From assembly GCA_900546055.1 (NCBI GenBank), contig URBG01000017.1, positions 1 to 31,373 on the forward strand: a stretch of DNA of 31,373 nucleotides. The letters run 5' to 3'. A program made the position numbers and the translations under genes. The stretch is from an uncultured Mycoplasmatota bacterium. GTDB lineage: Bacteria > Bacillota_I > Bacilli_A > RF39 > UBA660. Of this stretch, positions 25,396-31,357 are shown piece after piece (the stretch's first letter is position 1; each line of letters starts with the position of its first letter). Under the pieces are notes generated by a model that did not search any database, was not told the DNA's origin, and saw only the letters and a program-made list of their open reading frames with translations.

Positions 25396-26307
25396 CTAGC
25401 CTCTTTCTATTACGCGAAGTCTTGCACTTCTTGCTCTGGGATTTTCTGAAATCTCAGCACTTGTTGGTAACTCGTTAGCCACCACTTTAAATTTTGGTTT
25501 ATATTCATCAGGGATAACCGGTAATTTTTGAAGTTCTCTTGGAACTGAACTTACTTCATTAAACATTTGTTTACAAATTCTATCTTCAAGCGAATGAAAA
25601 GTAATTACGCATACTCTTCCACCCGGGCCTATTAATGATAATGCATCTTCTAAAGCCAACCTAAAAACTTCTAATTCATTATTTACTTCAATTCTAATTG
25701 CTTGAAATACTTTACGAGCAGGATGGCCTTGACGACGATATTTTTCTGGAACGCTCTCTTTAATGATTTCCGCTAATTCCAAAGTCGTTTCAATTTTCTT
25801 ATTTTCTCTGTATCTAATTATTGCTTTAGCAATGCTTCCTGAGTATTTTTCTTCACCATATTTATAAAAAATATTAACTAATTCCTCATAAGAATATCCA
25901 TTAACAACATCATAAGCTGACAATTTATCGTCTTGATTCATTCGCATATCTAAAGATGCATCTTTATGGAAGCTAAAGCCCCTTTCGGCATTATCGAGTT
26001 GTGGCGAAGATACTCCAAGGTCAAATAAAATTCCATCGACCTTCTCTACTCTCTTTAAAATTTCCTCTTTTATATTTTTGAAATTAGTATTTATAATTTC
26101 AAAGTTTAAACCAACCTCTTCTAATTTCTTTTTAGCTTCTTTTATTGCTTCTTTATCTTGATCAAAAGCATAGAGAAAACCTTTAGGTATCCTTTTTAAA
26201 ATCTGGCTACTATGTCCACCATATCCTAAAGTACAGTCAACAATAATACTATCATCTTTTAAATTTAAATATTTAATGCTTTCATTTAGTAAAACACTTG
26301 TATGCAT
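25396..26307 (-). CDS. rsmH: 16S rRNA (cytosine1402-N4)-methyltransferase
   Basis: 303 residues, full length. It begins MHTSVLLNESIKYL and carries the SAM-binding DCTLGYGGHS, the catalytic-site DGILFDLGVSSPQLD block, RRQGHPARKVFQAIRIEVN, ITFHSLEDRICKQMF and the C-terminal NPRARSARLRVIER. It methylates C1402 of 16S rRNA in the ribosomal decoding centre. AGGAGG precedes the ATG by four bases. It lies 8 bases after mraZ and 3 before ftsL, the canonical dcw order. Confidence 0.98.
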   Translation of the reverse strand: MHTSVLLNESIKYLNLKDDSIIVDCTLGYGGHSSQILKRIPKGFLYAFDQDKEAIKEAKKKLEEVGLNFEIINTNFKNIKEEILKRVEKVDGILFDLGVSSPQLDNAERGFSFHKDASLDMRMNQDDKLSAYDVVNGYSYEELVNIFYKYGEEKYSGSIAKAIIRYRENKKIETTLELAEIIKESVPEKYRRQGHPARKVFQAIRIEVNNELEVFRLALEDALSLIGPGGRVCVITFHSLEDRICKQMFNEVSSVPRELQKLPVIPDEYKPKFKVVANELPTSAEISENPRARSARLRVIERG

Positions 26308-26315
26308 AAATCCTC

Positions 26316-26750
26316 CTAAATATTTAAATTACTAGAAAATAAATTATCTGCAATATCAGACAAACTATCTTCATTTTCGTCGATGAAGCTGTTCCATCTT
26401 TCCGCGCTCCAGATTTCTAGATGGTCACCAACTCCGATAACCACACAATCTTTTGCTAAATCAGCGTATTTCATTAATGGAGAAGAGATATTAATTCTTC
26501 CTTGTTTATCAAATTCCTGATTAACCGCACCTGAAAGAAAGAATCTCATAAAGTTACGGGCATCTTTTACATTCGGAAGTTCTTGATACTTAACGACAAT
26601 CTTATCCCAAGTGTTTTTAGGATAAACGAATAGACAGCCATCTAATCCACGAGTTACAACGAAATTTTCGCCAAGCTCATATCTAATTTTAGATGGGATA
26701 GTTAAACGTCCTTTGTCGTCTATCGTATGATGATATTCACCCATGAACAT
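26316..26750 (-). CDS. mraZ: MraZ transcriptional regulator/division protein
   Basis: 144 residues of two SpoVT-AbrB-like halves: MFMGEYHHTIDDKGRLTIPSK at the start and FDKQGRINISSPLMKYA in the second half, each with the DxxGR motif. MraZ forms rings and represses its own dcw operon through repeated sites before its start. The frame is open for a further 56 codons upstream, but the start is set at 26750 by homology to Bacillus MraZ and by GGTGAT just before it. The putative binding repeats and promoter occupy the upstream part of the open frame, which confirms that it is not coding. Confidence 0.95.
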   Translation of the reverse strand: MFMGEYHHTIDDKGRLTIPSKIRYELGENFVVTRGLDGCLFVYPKNTWDKIVVKYQELPNVKDARNFMRFFLSGAVNQEFDKQGRINISSPLMKYADLAKDCVVIGVGDHLEIWSAERWNSFIDENEDSLSDIADNLFSSNLNI

Positions 26751-26755
26751 AAAAT

Positions 26756-26775
26756 CACCCACTTTCCCCCACAAT
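26756..26775 (-). promoter_or_regulatory. MraZ-box repeats before mraZ
   Basis: On the minus strand two 10-bp units, ATTGTGGGGG and AAAGTGGGTG, stand in direct tandem just before the start, giving TGGGG and TGGGT at 10-bp phase. MraZ sites in other bacteria are TGGGN repeats at 10-bp spacing, or AAAGTG-type boxes in Mollicutes. The second unit fits both descriptions. Confidence 0.6.
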
Positions 26776-26793
26776 GTTACACTGTATACCACT

Positions 26794-26822
26794 ATTCTAC
26801 TATCCAAATACCCTTTTGTAAA
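26794..26822 (-). promoter_or_regulatory. promoter of the mraZ operon
   Basis: On the minus strand TTTACA (26817-26822), 17-bp spacer, TAGAAT (26794-26799). Transcription would start about 35-40 bp before the ATG, so the MraZ repeats lie in the early transcribed region. Confidence 0.6.
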
Positions 26823-26881
26823 GTATTTTATAAATAAATTTCTGCTTTTTTTATCGAATTTTACAGTAAAAATTACAAAAC

Positions 26882-26890
26882 TGTGGATAA
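26882..26890. promoter_or_regulatory. single consensus DnaA box
   Basis: TGTGGATAA (TTATCCACA on the minus strand) matches the strict DnaA-box consensus, about 60 bp upstream of the mraZ -35, next to a 6-bp inverted repeat AAGTCA/TGACTT (26890-26906). A single 9-mer can occur by chance. Confidence 0.3.
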
Positions 26891-26918
26891 AGTCATAATT
26901 TGACTTAATATGTGACAA

Positions 26919-27101
26919 TAAAAATCACTGGATGACTAACAGATTCCAGAACATATTTGTCTTATTTTTTACAAATAATAACCCAAGTTGTTTTATCCCA
27001 TCATGCTTCTTCTAACTGATAGTACTTCCGAAGGTACCCTAGTCCATCTTTCCTCTATTTATAATCATACTCTGTCCAAATTAGATTTCCTTCCTTCAAA
27101 C
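26919..27101. other. non-coding stretch between HAD gene and mraZ
   Basis: No frame longer than about ten codons has a start and ribosome site on either strand. Hairpins are visible: GTACTT/AGGTAC (plus strand, near 27023-27038), ATTTGT/ACAAAT (near 26955-26976), and CTGGA/TCCAG followed by a T-rich run on the minus strand (near 26925-26950). The base composition is less AT-rich than in other spacers. It could encode a small structured RNA on the minus strand or be a decayed sequence. I recognise no family. Confidence 0.3.
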
Positions 27102-27129
27102 AAAAAAATTCCGCAATTAAACGAAATTT
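27102..27129 (-). terminator. terminator at the end of the peptide-biosynthesis gene string
   Basis: On the minus strand AAATTTCG, 8-nt loop containing the HAD gene stop codon, CGGAATTT (one G-U pair), then further T residues. Confidence 0.75.
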
Positions 27130-27851
27130 TCATTTTCAATAGCTAAAATAAATTCAGTTACCGTCTTATATTTATTTAAATGTAAATCAAGGACTTCTAA
27201 AGCAGATTCTTCCATACAGCCCCCATTAAACTTAACAAGCATTTCCTTGTCATTTATTCCATCACCAATTGTATAAACATTTTCCGCTGAAATTTTCTCT
27301 TTAGAAACAATAAAATCAATTTGAACAGTTTTATTAACATCTTTAGGTAAAAATTCTATTTCATCACAATCCTCCCATTGGAGAATATAATCAAAAACTT
27401 TATCACCATACTTTTTCTTAACCGCTTCATAAAATTCTCTCATTTTATCATGGTGAATTATTTTAAAATCGAACATAGCTTTATGAATAGGCGCTGAACC
27501 AAATTCAATATCTTTTTTTACCGCCGAATAGATTTTTTGATCACATATCCAAGGCGAATAATCCTTTGCAATTTGATAAATACCTTTAACTACATCATCT
27601 TCGATATAGCGCTCATTAATAATTTCCCCATCTTTATCCATTATAAGGGTCCCGTGATTTAATATTAAATAATCATATGGTAATTTATCACCATTTAGAA
27701 CAATATTTAAATCATTAATACTACGGCCAGTCGCTAAAACAAATAAATTACCGTCTGCTCTAAAACGATTTATAGCACTTATATTTTTCAAAAAACTTTC
27801 CCGATCAATATATATAGTTTTATCAAAATCACTAATCAATATCTTTTTCAT
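27117..27851 (-). CDS. HAD-superfamily (Cof-type) phosphatase
   Basis: About 244 residues. HAD motifs: I, ISDFDKTIY with the nucleophile Asp; II, VLATGRS; III, a Lys in the NKTVQIDFIV region; IV, YTIGDGINDKEML. The C2-type cap between motifs II and III marks a Cof-like enzyme that dephosphorylates sugar phosphates, nucleotides or flavin-type substrates. The start at 27851 is preferred, with GGTGAT upstream; a 12-residue longer reading has no site. It lies 49 bases after the phosphotransferase-like gene with no terminator between, so it is probably co-transcribed with the RiPP genes. It could be a housekeeping gene at the end of the operon or part of the pathway. Confidence 0.85.
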   Translation of the reverse strand: MKKILISDFDKTIYIDRESFLKNISAINRFRADGNLFVLATGRSINDLNIVLNGDKLPYDYLILNHGTLIMDKDGEIINERYIEDDVVKGIYQIAKDYSPWICDQKIYSAVKKDIEFGSAPIHKAMFDFKIIHHDKMREFYEAVKKKYGDKVFDYILQWEDCDEIEFLPKDVNKTVQIDFIVSKEKISAENVYTIGDGINDKEMLVKFNGGCMEESALEVLDLHLNKYKTVTEFILAIENENFV

Positions 27852-27900
27852 ACAAATCACCATAATAATTGTATCATAAGAAAACAAAAACCATATATTT

Positions 27901-29649
27901 CTAAAGATGATTTATACTTTTATCAAAATATAATGATTTAACCTTACCACTACTACCATTTACCTCTACCATCGAAGACAATTGTAAATTTTTAATAGCT
28001 TCATAACCTAAACCCGTTACACACGGAATTCCGAGCTCACGACAAATAATAGCCGTATGAGAAAGAACTCCACCTTCAGCTGTAATAATTGCCAAACTCT
28101 TTAACATAACTGGAACCCAGTCAGGATCAGTATAATCCGTAAGTAATATTGAACCATCTTCAAATGAAGAAGCATCTGAAATATCGTCTAAATAAACAGG
28201 TTTCCCTCGAACAATCCCTGCCGATGCCGCTATTCCACTATAAGCCTCTTCATCTTCAGAAGCCTGCAATTTTTCAATAACTTTAGTAACCGGTCTATAT
28301 TGAAGCCAAAGCAATTTACCATCTAAAATACACCATTCCAAATCAGCTGTTTTACCAATTTTCTGTTGAACATCTAAACACAGTTGACCTACTGCATTAC
28401 CATGAGAATCAACAATTCCATTACAAACATCAGGCCAATTTTCACTATGTGGCTTTACCTTACCCGATACTAGCTTTTCACCATTGCCACTAGTCCACTC
28501 TAAATATCCAGATTCTAAATTGTTACCAATCCAAACCCCTGAATATTCTGGTTCTTTAAATTTTTGCAAAACAATCGCCATCTCCGGATTTTTTGTTTTA
28601 AAGTGTAAAGAATAAGCTAATACCCTTTCAGAAGACAGCGAATTTTTAACAATAGCGATAGCATTTTCTAAATCTTCTTTAGCGACATCTAATACTGATG
28701 TAAACATCCCCGCAAAAGATTGACTTTCATTATCTTCGACAGTCGCTGAACTCCTTACTGAATAACTGCAATTACTAAGTTTTTTTAAACATGGCACATA
28801 TAATCGACTATTTAGAGAACCAACCGTTAACGAATGAGTCTCCGGAATTTCGAAACCTAAAGAATTAAGTTTAGCTAAACCTAAATTCTTACCACCTACT
28901 ATTAAAGCCAACTCTTTATCTAAACCACCAAGTAAAAAACGAGACAAAATATCAATTGGAATAATGGGTTCATTATCAATCAAATACAAGGATAATAAAG
29001 TTTTACCTGAAACATCATTAAAATATGGATAATCACTTCTTACATATTTTTCAAATGCCATTCTAGCCTCTTGATGTTTCGGATGAATAACCTCTTCGTG
29101 AAAAACATGTTGATTATCCTGCCAATATTTCATAAGTAAATATAAAGATACTGATTCATCTTCAAATTTAGAACTAAGTTCCTTCTCTTCCCCAAAATTA
29201 GTTAAAGAAGATGGCTTAATCATATCTATTTCACGCAAAACTTTCAAATAATCTTCCCCGTATTTTTTACTAAACTGTTCTAAAATATCATCAGTTATAA
29301 CAGAACCTTCTGTAATTGTTTCAATAAAACCATAGTATGCATACGCTTCCCTATATTTATACCATTTTATAACTTTATCATTTTGTCGCTGCGCCTCTTC
29401 CATTGTCTTTATACACTCACATCTGATTTCAGTAATTATTTGATTAAATTTATCGGCATCAAGAACATTATTTTTTATGTAAGAAATATAGTCTACTAAT
29501 TTGTTCGCTAAAGAAGGGTTAAGCGCCATATCATACTTTAAAGTAGAAAGCCATTGTGGATCAGTTACAAAACCTTCCAGTACCTTAACTTGATTTTTAA
29601 ATTTTTCCAAAGAGATTCCTAAAATATCATTCAAATATTTACTTGACAT
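27901..29649 (-). CDS. PEP-synthase/rifampin-phosphotransferase-like dikinase lacking the PEP barrel
   Basis: 582 residues in three parts. The first 230 or so are helical and unrecognised. An ATP-grasp (PPDK_N-type) domain follows at about residues 245-460, with GGKNLGLAKL, YSVRSSATVEDN, FAGMFTSVL and a final LEWCILDGKLLWLQYRPVT. A swivelling phospho-His domain (about residues 480-575) carries the catalytic His531 in EGGVLSHTAIICRELGIPCVTG. PEP synthase and PPDK need an extra C-terminal PEP/pyruvate barrel, absent here. The layout is closer to rifampin phosphotransferases, which pass a phosphate from ATP via His to a small-molecule hydroxyl, although the domain order differs. The ATG lies inside the radical SAM gene (19-nt overlap), so translation is coupled. 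I infer phosphorylation or activation of the peptide product or a small substrate; the substrate is unknown. Confidence 0.85.
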   Translation of the reverse strand: MSSKYLNDILGISLEKFKNQVKVLEGFVTDPQWLSTLKYDMALNPSLANKLVDYISYIKNNVLDADKFNQIITEIRCECIKTMEEAQRQNDKVIKWYKYREAYAYYGFIETITEGSVITDDILEQFSKKYGEDYLKVLREIDMIKPSSLTNFGEEKELSSKFEDESVSLYLLMKYWQDNQHVFHEEVIHPKHQEARMAFEKYVRSDYPYFNDVSGKTLLSLYLIDNEPIIPIDILSRFLLGGLDKELALIVGGKNLGLAKLNSLGFEIPETHSLTVGSLNSRLYVPCLKKLSNCSYSVRSSATVEDNESQSFAGMFTSVLDVAKEDLENAIAIVKNSLSSERVLAYSLHFKTKNPEMAIVLQKFKEPEYSGVWIGNNLESGYLEWTSGNGEKLVSGKVKPHSENWPDVCNGIVDSHGNAVGQLCLDVQQKIGKTADLEWCILDGKLLWLQYRPVTKVIEKLQASEDEEAYSGIAASAGIVRGKPVYLDDISDASSFEDGSILLTDYTDPDWVPVMLKSLAIITAEGGVLSHTAIICRELGIPCVTGLGYEAIKNLQLSSMVEVNGSSGKVKSLYFDKSINHL

Positions 29650-30980
29650 CTATCATCACCAGTTTCTATTATATTTTTATTTTTATATAAATTATAAGCA
29701 GGACATCCGCCATTACAAAAATCACTGAATTTACATTTGTGACATTTTTTATCTTTGATTCTATAATTTCTAATTGTTTGCAAATATCCAGCATTTTTCC
29801 ATACTTCCATTAATGAAGAATCAAATACATTTTCATATTCAAAATCATTCAAACTAAATGCAGTACACGGCAAGGCATCTCCATTTGGCATAATTTCAAG
29901 TTTAGTATTCCCGGCTTCACATCCATAAATTAGCTTTTCATACTCATTAGTCACAGGATTATCCAATTCATTATAATACGCTGAATATAATAAACACCCT
30001 TGTACATCAACTTTAATAAGTTCCTGATAATTATTATCAAAAAGATAATTATTAATTAATCTACTTAATTTTTTATAATCAGAAAATTCATGGTTACACA
30101 AATTACCTCCATCAACAGGCATGTAAGAATTAACATAATACTCCCTAATACCTTTGTTAACACAAAAATCAATCATCTGGTAAATTTCATCAATTGTCTG
30201 CATAGAAAATACCGTGTTAATTCGCAGAACTTTACCTTTTTTTAAAAAACTATCGATTGTTTTAACAATTTGTTTATAATCAACGCCCATTAAATCAAAA
30301 TTAGTTTCACTCAAAGATTGTAGTGAAATTGCCGGAGTAATATAATCGCTATCGCATATTAAATCAAAAGTTGAACTTTTGATACTCACACCGTTTGTCG
30401 TAATTGTAGTTTTAATACGAACATTATTAATATGCTCAAGAATTATATCAATATCAGGATATAATGTAGGTTCTCCACCCAATATAGACAAATAAATAAC
30501 ATTATTACTTTTTAATTCAGTAATAACTTTTTTCCACTTTTCAACCAGTACCGTTCGACAATAATACTTACGTTTTTCTTTAAAATAGCAAAAACTACAA
30601 TTTAATTGACACACAGAAGAAGGATAAATACTAACCTCTATGGGGGCTGTCAAGTAATTTTTCTTTATAACTTGAGCGATTTTATTTTCATATAACTTGG
30701 CTAATTTATACACAGAATTTGAATTAACTAATAATGTTTTCTTTTTCTCTATTAAAACACCAATTTCAATCATCAATTCTAAATCAGGATAATATTCCTT
30801 ATTAGAAACCTTTTTTGCCACCTCTATTGCTTTATTAGTTGAAATAGCCTTCTTAATACAATCTAAAAAAACAAAATCCCCAAAAGAAATTGTATATACA
30901 TCAAAACTTTCATATGAAACCAAAAGGCCTCCAAAAAATTCCAACCGTAAAATATAATTAAAATTAAATCTATAAGTCAT
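29631..30980 (-). CDS. radical SAM/SPASM peptide maturase, likely KxxxW (StrB/SuiB-like)
   Basis: 449 residues. The N-terminal 85 or so (ILRLEFFGGLLVSYESFDVY ... DLELMIEIGVLIE) form a PqqD/RRE-like winged-helix leader-binding domain. The radical SAM core has the CX3CX2C cluster site Cys124-Cys128-Cys131 (VCQLNCSFCYF) and the GGEP motif (LSILGGEPTLYP). A C-terminal SPASM domain has Cys in LIYGCEAG, ALPCTAF, the CHKCKFSDFCNGGC set and a last DDRC, ligands for two auxiliary [4Fe-4S] clusters. This is the architecture of SuiB/StrB, which join Lys and Trp side chains in KGDGW-containing precursors. A peptide with exactly that motif lies 60 bp upstream. An AAGGAGG site is close to the ATG (4 bases). 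Substrate pairing is inference from context. Confidence 0.9.
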   Translation of the reverse strand: MTYRFNFNYILRLEFFGGLLVSYESFDVYTISFGDFVFLDCIKKAISTNKAIEVAKKVSNKEYYPDLELMIEIGVLIEKKKTLLVNSNSVYKLAKLYENKIAQVIKKNYLTAPIEVSIYPSSVCQLNCSFCYFKEKRKYYCRTVLVEKWKKVITELKSNNVIYLSILGGEPTLYPDIDIILEHINNVRIKTTITTNGVSIKSSTFDLICDSDYITPAISLQSLSETNFDLMGVDYKQIVKTIDSFLKKGKVLRINTVFSMQTIDEIYQMIDFCVNKGIREYYVNSYMPVDGGNLCNHEFSDYKKLSRLINNYLFDNNYQELIKVDVQGCLLYSAYYNELDNPVTNEYEKLIYGCEAGNTKLEIMPNGDALPCTAFSLNDFEYENVFDSSLMEVWKNAGYLQTIRNYRIKDKKCHKCKFSDFCNGGCPAYNLYKNKNIIETGDDRCQVNI

Positions 30981-31031
30981 ATAACCTCCTTCATGAATAA
31001 AGCAAAATAAGGAGGTTATCCCCCCTTATTT
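30978..31031 (-). promoter_or_regulatory. attenuator/anti-Shine-Dalgarno switch between RiPP precursor and maturase
   Basis: On the minus strand a hairpin (8 bp plus 2 bp beyond a mismatch; arms 31024-31031 and 31005-31012) is followed by TTTTGCTTTATT, a plausible leaky terminator after the precursor. Its 3' arm includes ATAACCTCCTT (31009-31019), an exact 11-nt complement of the maturase ribosome site AAGGAGGTTAT (30981-30991). The two pairings share bases and exclude one another. A five-codon frame (MKEVI) also lies over the ribosome site and ends in ATGA at the maturase start. Confidence 0.6.
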
Positions 31032-31039
31032 AATAAATT

Positions 31040-31123
31040 CTACCAGCCATCACCTTTGCTAAAATGACAAGAACTAAATACTTTAGCTGAAGATTGTTTT
31101 TTTATTGTAGTTATTTTCTTCAT
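31040..31123 (-). CDS. KGDGW-type RiPP precursor peptide (streptide-like)
   Basis: A 27-residue peptide with a strong ribosome site (AAAGGAGG, seven bases before the ATG). The leader is basic (MKKITTIKKQSSAKVF); the C terminus is SSCHFSKGDGW with Trp27 as the last residue. KGDGW is the motif within streptide precursors in which a radical SAM enzyme links the Lys beta-carbon to the Trp indole. Here Lys23 and Trp27 have the right KxxxW spacing. In contrast to streptide precursors, no residues follow the Trp, and a Cys19-His20 pair sits just before the motif. It is followed by an attenuator and the radical SAM maturase gene. It is too short for ordinary gene callers. The product is inferred, not shown. 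Confidence 0.85.
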   Translation of the reverse strand: MKKITTIKKQSSAKVFSSCHFSKGDGW

Positions 31124-31184
31124 AGCATTTCCTCCTTTAAACATTATTATATTATTAATATAGCAATAAATAAAATATTAATTT

Positions 31185-31211
31185 ATTATAACATTATAAC
31201 AAATTGTTATA
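31185..31211 (-). promoter_or_regulatory. palindrome overlapping -10-like elements of the RiPP operon
   Basis: A perfect 17-nt palindrome, TATAACAA-A-TTGTTATA (31195-31211), overlaps one minus-strand TATAAT (31193-31198) and adjoins another (31185-31190). No clear -35 is visible in this very AT-rich stretch. A regulator-binding site controlling the precursor, and perhaps the divergent gene, is plausible. The rest of 31124-31240 shows only A/T-rich spacer. Confidence 0.4.
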
Positions 31212-31240
31212 TAAAATAATAATATATTATTAACTTTAGG

Positions 31241-31270
31241 TTGACTAAACCACTGTTTTCCTTATATAAT
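31241..31270 (+). promoter_or_regulatory. promoter of the divergent gene at the window edge
   Basis: TTGACT (31241-31246), 18-bp spacer, TATAAT (31265-31270). It drives transcription away from the RiPP operon. Confidence 0.65.
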
Positions 31271-31304
31271 AAAGAAGAAATTAAAATTATGTAGTTAGTT
31301 GTAC

Positions 31305-31345
31305 CCAAGCAGTATTTTAAATTACGCTTGGTTTTTGTTATATTT
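31305..31345 (+). terminator. transcription attenuator in the leader of the divergent gene
   Basis: CCAAGC (31305-31310) pairs with GCTTGG (31326-31331), and after a single bulged A, GTA pairs with TAC, giving a 9-bp stem followed by TTTTTGTTATATTTT. It lies between promoter and ribosome site (GGGAGG), so full-length transcription needs read-through. A start-stop ATGTAG occurs earlier in the leader (31289-31294). Confidence 0.6.
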
Positions 31346-31357
31346 TGGGAGGAAAAT

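Noticed and set aside
26751..26918. 56-codon N-terminal extension of mraZ
   Set aside because: The MraZ family starts at MFMGEY, with a ribosome site just before it; the extension covers the promoter and MraZ repeats.
26990..27080. T-box leader, suggested by a GGGTACC-like segment on the minus strand
   Set aside because: No T-box core sequence, no antiterminator arrangement and no aminoacyl-tRNA or amino-acid gene downstream; mraZ has its own promoter.
27901..29649. Complete PEP synthase or pyruvate phosphate dikinase
   Set aside because: The C-terminal PEP/pyruvate-binding barrel is missing and the N-terminal 230 residues do not match those enzymes.
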